Part shown: in pieces, positions 32,166-45,164 of the stretch
Position numbering within the stretch: position 1 is the first letter of the stretch
Layout: each line of letters starts with the position of its first letter
Assembly: GCF_016086655.4 (NCBI RefSeq)
Contig: NC_052133.2
Location: 43,330,383-43,394,382, forward strand
Source: Lepeophtheirus salmonis
Taxonomy: Eukaryota > Arthropoda > Copepoda > Siphonostomatoida > Caligidae
DNA length: 64,000 nt
Reading direction: 5' to 3'
Program-made: the position numbers and the translations under genes
Notes under the pieces: generated by a model
Database searches by the model: none
What the model saw: only the letters and a program-made list of their open reading frames with translations
Told to the model about the DNA's origin: nothing

Positions 32166-34700
32166 TGTGAGGCAACACTAACATAAAAATACATAATCGA
32201 CCATAACTTTAAAACAAATTGAGATACATAACTCAATTTAAGTTCTACACTCTACCAAGTGCCCATTTTAGTTTAACTTATTTCATTTGGGATAAATTTA
32301 TTTGACTTATATGTTTTTTGACTAACGAGCTCAGTCCAGGAACGAATTAAACTCCTATGTCAAGGTATTACAGTAAATATGTAAAAAAATTGTTTAATTT
32401 TGTATATTTAACATAAATGTATGATGGCTTATTTTTTAGTATGTAGATTATATTTAATTTAAGCCTTCTTTTTAAACTTGGAACTTCATATATATTTTGA
32501 AATACTCTACTTTGTCGTTTCATTAGTTATTATTCTGAGAATATGGTTCATAATGAATTACAATTTCATGGAGTGTGACGTTTTCAAATCTACTATAACG
32601 GACAAAAAACGTCTAAGTCAATTATACGTAGTATATCTTCATTAGACATTTTGCTAATAAATACTTTCGTTATACCCTCAAAATCATAATAAAGCAGGAA
32701 TATGATAATCCCACCAGTATTTTAAACAATGATACCATAAGTCTTTCCCCCTTTTCCTCGTACGCGTTTTTCTCTAGATTATCAACTTTGTGTATATCCA
32801 GCAAGGGGCCCCAATCTTGAGCAGTTCCTAAAGCGAGAGCTCTTAGTGTCTCCATAAAGTCGTCCCTAGCCCTTCTTCTCGAATAAATAAAATAAATATG
32901 TTACAATGATTGAATTAGTAATTGTAGATTTAAATTGATAAAAAAAGTACAAAGGAAAAGTTTTTTCGAAGAATTTCGCTATATTGAATAGCCAAATTAA
33001 ATCGTAAAAGATTAATATATTATATCTCCCATGAATGAATTTTAAAATAATCATATATTTTCCTTTGTAAATATATAATAAAAAGGGATTCAAAATATTA
33101 GTTTTTTGAACATATCTAATTAATCTAGGTACATACAGTGAGACCTGACTCATTCACGGTTCGTTATTTAAGGTTTTAGGTTAGATATATAAATACTTAT
33201 TATTTGCATTTTCTTTTTCATTAGATACATATTATCAATGGAGTTTGTATATTTTTGCAAGCTTTAATAAAAAATCTTGGTTACCTATACTTTTCTACAA
33301 AAACAGCTTAGACAATTGATGTCGATTTTTTTTGAAAAAGGTAAAAAATCGTTGGATTTCAAAAGATTTGATTTCACATACCAATAGCCCATCGGACTAA
33401 TTCAAGTATAAAAATATACTATCCGCTAGGTGGTGTAACAGTCTGTAGCTTGTTGTTTTAAAAAAAATGGAGCATGCTGACAATTATTTTTGCAGGAATG
33501 GAATGACGTAGCTCAATGGACAACGTGATCGGGAGAAATCATTGTCCCAAGCTCAATGTGCTTAGCTTCGCGTTTCGGTCGTTCCTAGAGGAACAAATAT
33601 ACTTAATGTATATGGACATCAAAGACAATTCCTAGGTCTTACGGAGTATTTGTAACAGTCTAATGTTTACTTATACTTAGTCAAGAAAACTCCATCTGAT
33701 CTATTAAAGGAAGATTAAATAAAAAACAGAAAAATAAAATTAACCAATCAGAGCGATGCATTACATATTATTCTCATTCAGAGAGTTGTATTATTTTGTT
33801 GCAAGACGGCGCCACTCACTTTGTTTACAAACTAATTCAAGTAAACTACGAGCCATCCTCCAAAGAAAAATCTTAGTTACTTCCGTGTGTTGATATTCTG
33901 ATGTGCATTTGTTATGGAAATCTAGAATATCATTATTTGATAATATGATCTTCATTTATTTGAGTTGGGGTCATAGACAAACAAACGTTGTCATTAGGGA
34001 TGGGGGTCCAGCCTAAAACAACGTCTATCTTTATTGGGGAGAAAGGGGGCTTATTAAAATCCCGTATACTTTACTAACGTACCAAAATGGTATAAATGGC
34101 GATATACGGAATAACCTGAAAAAATATTAATAGAATGTTGTCTAAAAACCGTCATTAAATAATATAGAACAAAACTTTTAAAATGACCATAAGAAGTTAT
34201 TGTCTTAACTAAGAAAAGGTCAGTTTTTAAATAAAATATAACAATCTTGCTTAAAAAATAACGTCATTAAATGAAATACGGGAGATTGGAATAATTAAAG
34301 GTTGTGCAGATGAATTTTTGTGGCCGGGGAAGGTTAAACTTCTGCGACACCGCTTCCCTGAGCATCAAGGAATACTAGATGCTTGCAATGACGTTGCTTC
34401 ACGATGATATTATCCCTAATAATATTATTTCACAATGACAATATATACCAAAATTTTATTACCCATCGATTTTGCATCAACAATTTTGTCCGCAACCTTT
34501 TTACCAAAATCATTTTAAAGTTTTTACAGAATAGCTTAAAATTTATTCTTTTTCTTGAAAATGGAACAAAGTACTTAATTTTTTTTTGTATTTATTAATC
34601 GCCATTCGTGCAAATATAGCTTTTCGTAAGGCATCTTGGTCCCTCTCATTGGTTGGCATCAACTTCCACCCTTGTTGTCATTATTATTATGTAGTGTAGA
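32166..34700. other. Intergenic, nothing recognised
   Basis: No gene or clear repeat border seen. Near 34320-34380 the words GGCCGGGGAAGG and CGCTTCCCTGAGCATCAAGG relate to repeats at 49330-49740. Small minus-strand frames at 32670-32855 and 32866-33153 have no recognisable features. Confidence 0.35.
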
Positions 34701-35189
34701 TAGTGTTGGATAGGTCTAAAAAGTATGCAATCCAACTAGCCCGGTCTTAATACCTCATAGGATTTGAAACCATAATGATAGCTAGGAGTAAAAAAGAAAT
34801 TAAAAAAAGCTAGGACCGTAGGAATGAAGGACCGACGTATCGGTCTTGACGACAGTTGAATGGTACAAAAGATCGTACCGATAAAGAAAGACTTGAAGGG
34901 AAAAAAAGTATGATTATGAAATCAGTCCTTGGACCGATCTAAGACAACTGTCACGACTTGTCAGCTGATGTGAGGCACTAGTATCGCAGCAAAACCTCAT
35001 AGGATTTGAAACGATAATGATAGCTAGGAGTTAAAATATAAAAAGAAAGGTGGGACCGTATGAATGAAGGACTGACGTATGGCTCCTAATGGCCATTGAA
35101 TTGTAAAAAAGATAAACCGATAAAAAAATGTGAAAGGCGGCGAAAAAAAGACTGATTAGCAAATCAGTCATATAACCGATCCAACACTA
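34701..35189. mobile_element. Non-coding TIR element with an internal 242-bp tandem repeat
   Basis: The left end TAGTGTTGGATAGGTC pairs with the right end GATCCAACACTA (reverse complement TAGTGTTGGATC). Inside, a unit starting ACCTCATAGGATTTGAAACC at 34752 recurs at 34994, giving a 242-bp tandem duplication. Related elements lie at 36367-36746 (ends TAGTGTTGGATTCG and GATCAAACACTAC), in inverted orientation near 50123-50250, and as a right end at 19405-19447. No coding sequence. Confidence 0.6.
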
Positions 35190-37518
35190 AGAGTAGAAAA
35201 TATTGTGCTTTTCTTGTAAATAAAATAAGGGTGATTAAAAAAAAGTTTAAGCCAACATTAAAGGGAAGAAATAAAATATCTTACATAACATATGCTCCTC
35301 CGAGCCGGATTAGGGGATCCGATTTATTATGTTTGGTATAAAAAAGATTGAGATTGCTTCGTGATGAAGGTTTATCAGAAGAAAACTGACGAAATACATT
35401 TTATATTTGTGTTCGTCTGTTGAGTTCTGAGAGATTGGATTAGGAAAACTATAAATTAGGTAAACATCTCTAAAAAAGTAGCAGGATTGCTCAAAACCCC
35501 AATGTACTGGGAAATGAGTAAACGTAGTATCCACTCTGTTCATACAAAATTTAAGCTCATTCATTAGTACTTAAACTTAGTGGAAGTTTCAATGATTCGC
35601 AATAGGTTCTGGTCTATATCAACCGCGAATAACAAGGGCTCACTGTAATATGTATATTTTTGGTAGATAAGTCGTATTAAATATTTATTCGTATTTATTA
35701 TTTACCTTTGAATATAATTGAAATACTCTTGGTGCCAAAACGTTCTTTAACATAATTTGGATGTCATGTCGAATTCTTCAAACTAATACTAAGCAACTTA
35801 TTTATTTTTTCACTCTTAAAAGTGTATTTTTTTAGTTTCATTATACTCGTATAAACATAATATTTGAAGGAGGAAAAGAAGAATTAAGTTCTTAATCTGA
35901 AAAGATATATTACAAAAAAAAAAAGGCAAATTTCGTTGAGGGGAATAAAATTAACTCCAGATTTAATCTATTTGAATATCTAGGCCATATGTGTATATAT
36001 CTATGAAATTTGATAGTTAAGTTATTAATACATGCCGGCTCATACTTAAAAGGAATTTGTTAATATCCTTTTTGGCCATAGAGTGGTAATAGTTGGAGTT
36101 GTAAAAATATATTCCTCACAGTTTAAAGTATGCTTAAAAAGAGAGTAGCTTAGCTTTCAAAATGTCTCATTAGATAATTTGCAACGATCTATGAGGTCAA
36201 AAAATATAAACATATCTCACTCCGTAACTAGCATGAACATAGGTAATAATTACTCCGATGTCGATCTATATTTTCTTTGATCATAACCTGGTATACTCAA
36301 AGAACGAGTTTGAGAGTGGACAATTTATTTCTAAAGATTTTATAGGGACTCTTTAAGTCCGGCACGTAGTGTTGGATTCGTTAAAAAACAACTAAAATTT
36401 CCGTCCTATCAGTGATGTCCTAATCAAATTTGTCTGTCGAAGGACCCGTCCTTATATGCATTTTATGGTAACTGCAACAGCTGAAATGATGTATTTACTA
36501 ACTACATTATTTTGGTTCGGGAAGTTTGATCCTAACCTCTTTCAAGGAGACGAATTACCTGAAATTTAAAGTAGGAGGCGTGGGACTAGAAATTATTATT
36601 ATACGTTTTAGATATCCTTCATTATTTTCTTCGTTTTTAGTTTCATCAACACTAGCTATCGGTCCTTAAGACAGTTGAATGGTATAAAATAAATGCCTGA
36701 TAAAGAAACTGCATAGGAAATCCGTTCTAGGACTGATCAAACACTACCGGAACGTCTTGTTAGCAGATATGAGGTACTAGTATCGAGGCAAAACCTCAGA
36801 GGATTTGAAGTGATAATGATGTCTAAAAAACTATAAAATATGAAAAAATCCAAGCTCAGTGCAAACTTTCTAGCACAAGAAAATGATGCCACGGAATAAT
36901 TTTGAATTTTTCTAACAGAAATTTCGACTACTTCGTAGCGTTTACAACTTGATATTAGGTCAAGTTTTGATTGGATAGATGACACCCTTGTGGCAATTCT
37001 TGTACATAGAACAGTCCCTATATAATATATATGCATAATGCAGTAACAACCTTAATTAAGTTTTTTGCAAATGGTAACTGCCAATGAGGATTTGATGGGA
37101 TATTCAGTTCCAAAGGAAAACATACAAGAAAATGCTCAGTATCACTAGAAAAAAGTATCATTATATAAAAGAACCATACAGTACGGTAAAACAGCATTTT
37201 TTAGGTTTACACCAAACCCTAGCCAAGAAATATTTTTTAAAATATTATAATAAACCAAGAATGTATGTCCAAAGATTCATTTCTAATTAATCCATTAAAA
37301 AAAAATCACTAAAATATAGAAATATGACTAATTTTCCAGAAAAAACTTAAATGCTCATCCTAACTTCTATTAAGAATGGTAACCTCATTTAATTGGGAGC
37401 TACAGCTGATTTAATATTTATAGTTAAGAAAAAAATTGCTCCTATCTAAAACTTTTTTCAAAATACAATTTTAGCACAATTTGGCTCTCAACCAACGATA
37501 TCATAATCTTTAAACTTA
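35190..37518. other. Intergenic with a second TAGTGTTGGAT element
   Basis: Holds the related element at 36367-36746, followed by GGCAAAACCTCAGAGGATTT, the start of a unit like those at 34752 and 34994. The rest is unrecognised. Frames at 35310-35564 and 36737-37036 (minus) show no domain. Confidence 0.4.
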
Positions 37519-37637
37519 AACAATTCTCCCTTTCAAAATGTGAAGGTCCTGTGATTTAAAATATTTCTTGTCTGGAAGAGAAATCGTGTCATTATAAATA
37601 TCATAACCTCTTCATTTTGAAAGGGACAATTTGAAAT
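37519..37637. repeat. Short inverted-repeat element
   Basis: CAATTCTCCCTTTCAAAATG (37519 on) is mirrored by CATTTTGAAAGGGACAATTTG near 37617-37637. It is a roughly 120-bp palindrome-like unit without coding sequence. Confidence 0.5.
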
Positions 37638-37929
37638 TTTAATAGACTCATTAAAAATTTATTTTCTATCCAGAATTTTTTTACATCTTTGCAGATAAAT
37701 TGGGAATTTGTCAAATTGCAATATATAGGCTCTGAATTTTACAATAAAAGTTACTTTGATGCGACTGGATGAATTATCTATTTCATATTTCATTTCAATA
37801 GGACTTTATTTATGGAAAAGGCAAAGGATATAAAAGCTGATGGCTGGCTTTTGACAGTGTTTTGATGGCTTCAAAAGTAATTGTGCATGTCGATGATAAT
37901 TTCTTATAGGTGTACACAGAAATTAATCG

Positions 37930-38343
37930 GCGAAATATAATTGCCCATCAGCTTCAAAGTCCAAGAATCCGGCCGGAGTCATGCTTTTTGGAGCTCTGGT
38001 CAGCAATGATTCCGTCATGCAACTACATTTCATCGAGGCTGGATTTCAACACAGCTGACTACCTGAATATCCCGAAGGATGTCTTGCTACCTTGTGAAGT
38101 CTAACCTGAGAGGGTCTCCTTTTTGTGGAGGCTGAAATCTGATTTGAACATTCTCGATTACTATGCACGGGGCATCCTTCCAGAACTGGTCAAAAAAGCT
38201 CCTACAGCAGTGTTAGGTCCCTAAAGGCTAGTACAACCAAGAACTGAAGGAAGATCCTAGCCGATCATGTAATCAATGCTGCAGTACGATACATACCAAG
38301 GACCAAAAAGGTTTTTGAAGCTAGAGGAGGTCACATGGAATGA
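37930..38343 (+). pseudogene. Tc1 transposase relic, catalytic and C-terminal part
   Basis: Fragments in three frames: KSKNPAGVMLFGALVSNDSV, FIEAGFQ, then TADYLNIPKDVLLP, then SDLNILDYYARGILPELVKK, which includes the third catalytic Asp, and the end VFEARGGHME followed by TGA at 38341-38343. The typical QDGAPAH block is deleted or unrecognisable. No N-terminal domain was found, and the 5' side from 37830 is non-coding. Confidence 0.78.
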
Positions 38344-39062
38344 ATAAGCCCACGCTATCACTGGCAACAACTTTACCAATTTTATTAGATTTGATCAATA
38401 AGTGACCCTCCTATAAATATTATCATTTCGGAGAATAAGTTCCGATTTGATCTGCAAAGTCCTGTACATAATTTCGTGAAGGACGACTCTTTCTTCTTGT
38501 AATCAAAAATTATATTCTATAGATACCTGCCTATGTTACATATATAAAATGTAGCAGGTATAATTCAAATGATAATTCCCCAAAGAATAGACACAAACAT
38601 TGCTTTGAAGTTATTTTTCATGAAAGGCACTATATAAATTGATTTAAAAAAGACACCTACAGTCCCATTGTAAGCTTATGTAATGGGTAGTATTCATTAA
38701 ATATTACTATTAACGTTTTTTTTTTTTTTTTTGTAAAAAGGAACGTATTATACATTTTTAATTTTGTAATTAGTGTTAACACAGATCCATAAAAACGTTT
38801 GTTACGAAAAATACGTAGAAAAATCTAATGAAGTTTAGAAGGAAACAAAAATATATATACAATGTATATATTAGTGTTGAGTTTCGGTCTGAGACTGTAC
38901 AAATTTTTGTTGCACTGAGCTAATTCAGTCCATAAACACTAGAACGGCCACTGTTGCATACAAAATACTCTGTAAACCATGTGATGTCATTTGGACATCA
39001 CTCATAAAAATCAATAACATGAGGAGACACTCATAAACCGTGTGGCCACCTAGGAGTAAAGG
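38344..39062. other. Intergenic, nothing recognised
   Basis: Contains an 18-19-base T run near 38720. No gene or repeat border seen. Confidence 0.35.
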
Positions 39063-39215
39063 TAGGACAGATTCACATTATCTTGGATCTGGGTCGGTTT
39101 GAATCTTCAGACCTAAATATTCGAGTAAATTCTGAGTACCTGAACTTTTGGATCTAGATCCGAAACCAAAATTAGATGGATGTAAATTATATATAAAAGT
39201 TCGGACCTTAATAAA
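39063..39215. repeat. Arm of the GACGGATnCACAT/GATCTnGGTCGGTT family
   Basis: Landmarks GGATCTGGGTCGGTTTGAAT, CCTGAACTTTTGGATCTAGA and AAAGTTCGGACCTTAATAAA match, with divergence, the reverse complement of the right arm of the element ending at 44186. It is interrupted on the right by the Tc1 copy that follows. Confidence 0.5.
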
Positions 39216-39254
39216 AAAGGTACGGATTAAGGTTGCATTTTTACTGATTACCTC

Positions 39255-39856
39255 CAGGACCAAATATCCAGCTCAGGTAATGGTCCTTGACATCGTGGCG
39301 TCCAATAGCAGCAAAATGCCTCTCTACTTCTTCAAGGCCAACAAAAAAGTCAACACGGACGTCTACTACAAGGTTCTCAGCTCTGGTAGCCTTGGTTCAA
39401 GAACACGTTCCCATGAGAAAACTATGTATTTACCCAAGACGGCGCCCCGGCATACACGTCCAAGAAGGTGCAGCATTTCTACAGGGAGAAAATGGGTGCC
39501 TTCTGGACGGCAGACTTCGTGCTCACCCGACGCGAACCCCCTGAACTTCGCTGTTTGGTGCAGCTTGGTTTGTTTGCACCTTGGAGAGCAAGACAAACAA
39601 GACTTTTCACCCGAATGTCGATGACCTGAAGGCCGTGATTGCGGAGGAGTGGAACAACTTGTCCTCGGACTTTATTAAGGCCAGCTGTGCTTCTGTGCGT
39701 CCCCGTATTGAAGCCATCATTCAGAATAGAGGGGGACATATTGAATAAAAGGTGTAGAAGATTGTTGAATTACCAACTTTTGATTCGAAACTTTGCCATA
39801 AAAATGGCAAAAAATAAATAAATATGGAGAAGTCTGTTTTTTGATTCCTCACCCTG
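39255..39856 (+). pseudogene. Tc1/mariner transposase relic with 3' terminus
   Basis: Starts abruptly at RTKYPAQVMVLDIVASNSSK and continues MPLYFFKANKKVNTDVYYK. After a frameshift comes YVFTQDGAPAYTSKKVQHFY with the second catalytic Asp, then FWTADF. In another frame are SPDANPLNFAVW with the third Asp, and finally FHPNVDDLKAVIAEEWNNL and RPRIEAIIQNRGGHIE with stop TAA near 39747. The terminal sequence CCTCACCCTG ends at 39856 before TA. The 5' half (both DNA-binding domains and first Asp) is missing. It looks younger than most copies here because frames are long and motifs near-complete. Confidence 0.85.
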
Positions 39857-41194
39857 TACAGTCTACAATTTTGTGTTTGTGAGCTAGGTAACACTGTGTG
39901 TAATAACCACACGATGCTATTCTTTATGTAGATGTCGCTCCAAGCACTAGTCAAGATAAATAGAGAGTCCGTTCGATATAAATATCATCTTTTTTTTATA
40001 ACTATGATTAAATATTAAACAATACCATAAGGTTTGAAAAATCTTTGAGATTTTTTTATCATCCGTAAAAGTTCGAGTACCGGAGGCCGGTTCGGGTCTT
40101 TGGTTCTTTTCAGATAGAACAATTCTACTTATATCGTACTACGGATCCGACTCCAAGACCCGTCCTATCTTCTTAGAAAGGAGGTGGTGGGTAAGGCCTA
40201 AAACCATGTCCATACTTGTTGGGAGGGGTCAACTAGGTTTTACGCTCACCGTCATTTATTCAATATTTCCATTCTTACTAATAAAAAAACATCTCAGCTT
40301 ACCTGATCTTCTCCTAAACATTCTTCAAATTGGTAGAGTTTTTTTTTTTACATGACGGGAGGTAATATTTTTTTAAAACTATGTATTGCCTCGTAAAAAA
40401 GACATTTTCATTGCGTATTTCTCATAGTACACTCTTACATACAAGACCGAACTGATAAAAAAATCGGTCTTGAACCAAGTCTCAACACTAGCTTGTATAT
40501 TTGTTTTTCAAACTATTCTATCGTAATAATTTGAGTTTCTTCATGAGAACAAAGAAAGTCATAATTTTGAGTAAATTTATACTTTTTTTTTTCATCTCAA
40601 AGAAAAGATAATTAAGAAGAAATATATATCTAATATTTGTACAAGGACACAAACATACATATGTCTAGCTGTAAGTACATATATCAATAGGTAGGTATGT
40701 TTTACTTGTTAATGAATCCTAGAATTAATTAATAAAAATTTGTTTATTTCAAATAGATCTTTTTCCGTCTAATCATCATCTCACAGTACTTTTTAGAATA
40801 AGGTCTTTGCCAAAAAAATAATTGAATATTTTTACAGAATATTTTATGTAGTCTACACATTGTACGGCGTTTAGATATATCATCAATTCTGTACAAGGAC
40901 AGGGGGACAGAACTTGCAGTAACATGACTGAATTACGACAAACCTGATTTTTATTAAATAAAAAAAAAGACAACTCAAAAAGTATATTTGTGATATGTTT
41001 AAATACTATATTTTGTATTCAATAAGTCCCGCCCCCCCTTCACAAGAAATAACAGCCTATACACGCCGGTGAACAGATTGGCAGCTCTTGACGATGAAAG
41101 CCGTGTCCTTGGCATACCAGACTGTCAGGATTATTGATGTTAATCCTCTGAATTTTTTAGCTCGTACATTTTTTTGGAATTGGTAATCGGAAAA
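39857..41194. other. Intergenic, minor repeat words
   Basis: Around 40065-40165 there are GGTTCGGGTC and ACGGATCCGACTCC words of the family seen at 39063 and 43414. No gene seen; the minus-strand frame at 40776-40973 has no recognisable features. Confidence 0.35.
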
Positions 41195-41935
41195 TAAATT
41201 TTCTTTTCCTTTGAGTTGTCATAATGATTTATTAGTCAACTTCCATTCCTACTACATTCAAAATCTGATTGAATATTCTTGTGTGCGAATAAAAGACGGA
41301 GGGTAACCTTAGGATTTGTTGTGGAGTTATAATTGTAAGTCCTTGTTGGACTCAGAGTACAATTGGAGATCGACATTGGAGTAGTTCGTGCTAATGCCCT
41401 TGTTTATTTTCTTCTTCCCCTTCTTCCTTGTCACAGCTTATAGTAACTGATCTTCTCCAAAACATTCTTCAATTTGTCAGGGTTATTATGTTGATTTTCG
41501 CTTTTTTTTTTTAAACATGCCCAAAGATGAAAAATCCAGTGTGGAAGGGGCATGTTAAAAAAAAAAAAAAATCAAAATGGTAACCATAACAATTTGAAGA
41601 ATGTTTTGGAGGAGAAAAAGGATAATACTCATGAAGTTTCATTGGATCATCTACAATCAGCTGTGACAAGTGCGGAAGGAAAAAAGGATATAAACAATGA
41701 CATTTGCTAGTATTACTCCAATATCGATCCCTAATTTTACTCTGTGTCCAACAAGGACTTACAATTATATCTCTGTAACAAATCCTCGTATTTATGCTCC
41801 GTCTTTTATGAGCACACACGAACGTTCAAACAGGGTTTGAATATAATTGAATATAGATAGGAAAGGACGTTTACTACTAAGGAATTAAATAATAATGACA
41901 ACTGCTAAGGAAAATAAAATTCGTTCTTCATACTA
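41195..41935. repeat. Head-to-head palindrome of dispersed family A
   Basis: A plus-oriented copy (about 41195-41522) is followed after 25 bases by an inverted copy (41548 to about 41935). The junction reads ACATGCCC ... GGGCATGT, with CCAGTGTGGAAG between. The arms share AAAACATTCTTCAATTTGTC, GTAAGTCCTTGTTGGACTC and AAAAGACGGAG in mirror order. The spacer is itself present at the end of the copy at 18130-18540, so the full unit may be the palindrome and the single copies halves of it. Confidence 0.65.
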
Positions 41936-43413
41936 CCCATTACAAATTAATGGGCCAGCTAAAAAATATACCAGATTAAGATGTTTGAACATACCCATTA
42001 TACACACAATTTTCATCACTGGTCATGATGGTAGTTCAGAGTTAATCTAAATTTGGATGATAGGTGCGACAGACATTCCTCTCCGAGACACGCCAAACTG
42101 TAAATACCAGGGAGTTGAGTTTGGTTGCCTAATGGAATCTCGTAATTAAAAATTATGGGGATAAAAGCGTAAGTAAATGCTACTGCAAGTTTTGGGTCCC
42201 TACTCTGTACATAGTAAGGTTTTTATATCAAGGAAATTTTTTTAAAGTACAGAATCCGGGGAAATATCTGGTTCCCATTAGTAAATAATAAATATTCTTG
42301 CATATATTTCTCTTTGAAGTATAACTCTAAGTTTGGTTGAATATTTATCAAATAGTTTAGTTTTGATGTATTTATGTTTCACTTAAAAATTACCACATCT
42401 CTTTTCTGAATGATCTGAGAACAAAGAGAAGCCGCCGTAAATCCCTATATAAAAAGTTATCATTCGAAGGAGATTTAAAGGAAATTAAACAAACTTATTT
42501 CCACGCAAGTGGTTTGAAAGATTTTGAAACGATTCAAGGGGACTGGCGCCACTGGAACTTTAGGACAAAATAAATCACAAATTTGACTAAACAGGACACG
42601 GATGTGATAAAAGGTTTTAAGATAAGAATTTTTCGAAATCCAAAAATGGCTAAATATATGAATATGTCTCAAGATTCTATTCTCCTAGGAAAAGTTAGCC
42701 CATGTAAGATTGATCTTTTGCTTCAGCGGATCGAGGTTGCTTTGGTATGTACAACCAAATCTAAAATTTTGTTCAGTATACTTAAGTAATTCCTTGCTCC
42801 CTGATAAAACTAGTGTATTTTTAAAAAGCTTCGTTCTTGAAGAAAAAACATCTAAGTATAAAGTGTAACCACAAGTATGTCTCCTCATTAATGACGGTGA
42901 GCAGCGTTGAAGATTTGATGAGTGTTATAAGGGTATGCCCTTAATGGAATTAGAGTAGAATTGAGGATTAAGAAAGGAGTAATTCCTGCATGTCTCCTTG
43001 CTATATATGAAGTGGGATTAGCAGGGACTTCCACATTAAATACATTGCTATTCACAAAAAAATCTTTATTAAATTTTTATCCTTATTTTATACAAAAAAT
43101 TATTTCATTCTCACAAAAAAATTTATAATAAAATTAAAAATTCCTCAATTGGCGTACGTCCCTCATTTGTGTTCATTTATTACATTGCAAAAATGCGTAC
43201 GATATACAATTCTAGTCACAGTTGTAGGGATACATATTCAGGACATTGCAAATAATTATCCTGACCGATTGCTGTATTTATGGGACATAAAATACGAAAA
43301 GGGGCTGTGAAAATATAAAATTCTTATTGTAGTGAAATTTTATTATTAGAACCATTTTGGTACATCCTTGGGTATTTTTTCTTACTATCGATGTTTCATT
43401 TATGGCTAGAGAA
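41936..43413. other. Intergenic with a family-A fragment
   Basis: 42885-43015 carries a diverged piece of family A (GAATTAGAGTAGAATTGAGG). A frame at 42583-42789 starting MTKQDTDVIKGFKIRIFRNP has no recognised family. Otherwise unremarkable AT-rich DNA. Confidence 0.35.
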
Positions 43414-44186
43414 AGGACGGATCTTAGATCCGGATCCCGAAGTATCCGGATGCAGAATAACTAACCGTTTATTATCCGAAAAGATCCAATACCTGAACTT
43501 TTATGGGTCATAATACAATTTTCGAGGGATTTTCCAGATCTTAAAAATTACTTAAGCAAGTATTGCTTAATTCTTAAATCTAATTATAAACAAAATATTT
43601 TATCTGGATTAGTGATTAGTGCAACATCTACATATACAGTTGCATGGAGTGTTTATTCCTTACGTCCTTATCTCACACGTCCTTAAATTTATTATATTTT
43701 TCTCAACCACTGGATAGTTATTGAAATCTAAACAATTAATGATTCAATAATTAATGCTCACAAACACTCAAATGTGTAGTGTATCTGGTTGTTAGCTGCC
43801 AAAGTTTCTTCTTCTTTTCTATTAATCCGGTTGGATACAAATTAGTTCTTATTAAGCTTTGAACAATTATTAACTATATATATGGAAGAATTGGCCAATC
43901 ACAAACATATTTCAATTCTTTTTCTCCCCCCCCCCTAATGAGAGGTTGCGAGATATAATAAAAGTAATGGCGTGTCAAATATTATTTTAAAAATAGTATA
44001 AATTTGTTATCCATTATTTTGGAATCAGTAAAAATGTCACCTTAATCATGATCCTATATTATTTAAGTCCGAACTTTGCGTAAAATCCATATAAATTTGA
44101 GACAAGTATCCGTTTGATTTTAGTTTTGGACCTGGATCCAAAAATACCTGAACCGACCTAGATCTGAGAAAATGTGTATCCGTCCT
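43414..44186. mobile_element. Non-coding element with GGACGGAT termini
   Basis: The left end AGGACGGATCTTAGATCCGG and the right end, whose reverse complement starts CAGGACGGATACACATTTTC and contains GATCTAGGTCGGTTCAGG, form imperfect inverted ends about 770 bp apart. A fragment of family B lies inside (about 43780-43975), probably nested. A related arm is at 39063-39215. Confidence 0.45.
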
Positions 44187-45164
44187 GTATCTATATACCG
44201 CATCATTTGCAAAGCATAAATCGTAAAAACTTAAAACAGATTAAATAGAACATAATTCTTTAATATGAATCTAATATTCAATTTAATGAACTAAGTATAT
44301 ATAGTAATAAGAAACTTATATCTTGAAATAATAAAATGCCGGATATTAGTAGTAAAACACGAATTAATATCGGTAAAATAGGATCCCAGGAGAGAAACCC
44401 TAATACACACATACTTCTTCATTTATCTATTTGAAAATACACTTAGGTAAAATAAACATTCTATGCGCATATGTCCTAAAATAACAAAATCAATGTGGGC
44501 TGTAAATACAATATACATTAAACCATAGTGTGTCCTACTTTCTCTCCTGAATTCCAAAGATTACACATGAAATGTTGTGACGACGAGGACAGAAAACAAA
44601 AGATGGAACCATAGTGAGTTACGGTTTTTTTTATTTTTTTAGGATCTTGACTCACTTTTTTAAATAATACCTTTTTGTTTATTATTGTGAAACTCTATGA
44701 CTTTTATGTATGTGGATTTGATGTTTGCGCATGGTTGTACATAGTAGACTTGTGGTAGTAAGGAATCCTAAGAATTGTAGTTCCGTTCTTGGATTATTTA
44801 TTAAAAAATAGATTAAAAAAAGGGCTGAAATGAACTGAAAGTTAACGATCAATCACGCAGAACTGTAGGACTTGAATACACATAAAGTTGATACATTTTT
44901 TATGAACTTGGACTTGGCTTAGCTGAGTATCAAAGGACTCGAGCTTGGAACCATATAGACTCAAAATTGTAGTGTAAGGCTCATAGTTGTTATTGAATAG
45001 CTCACATTTAAAAAGGTTGATGGGGACCCAAAACTTGCAGTGACATTTAACTTTAATTTTATCATCGTTGTTTTGAGCTACAAGGTTTTCTTCAGCAGAA
45101 ATTAAATGATAGTTGAAACAAAAATAAACATTATTATTTTTGTCCCATGTCTCTAAGTGTAAAT
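44187..45164. other. Intergenic, 5' flank of a Tc1 copy
   Basis: No gene supported. The 138-codon minus-strand frame at 44842-45258 overlaps the transposase N-terminus antisense and is treated as chance. Confidence 0.35.
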
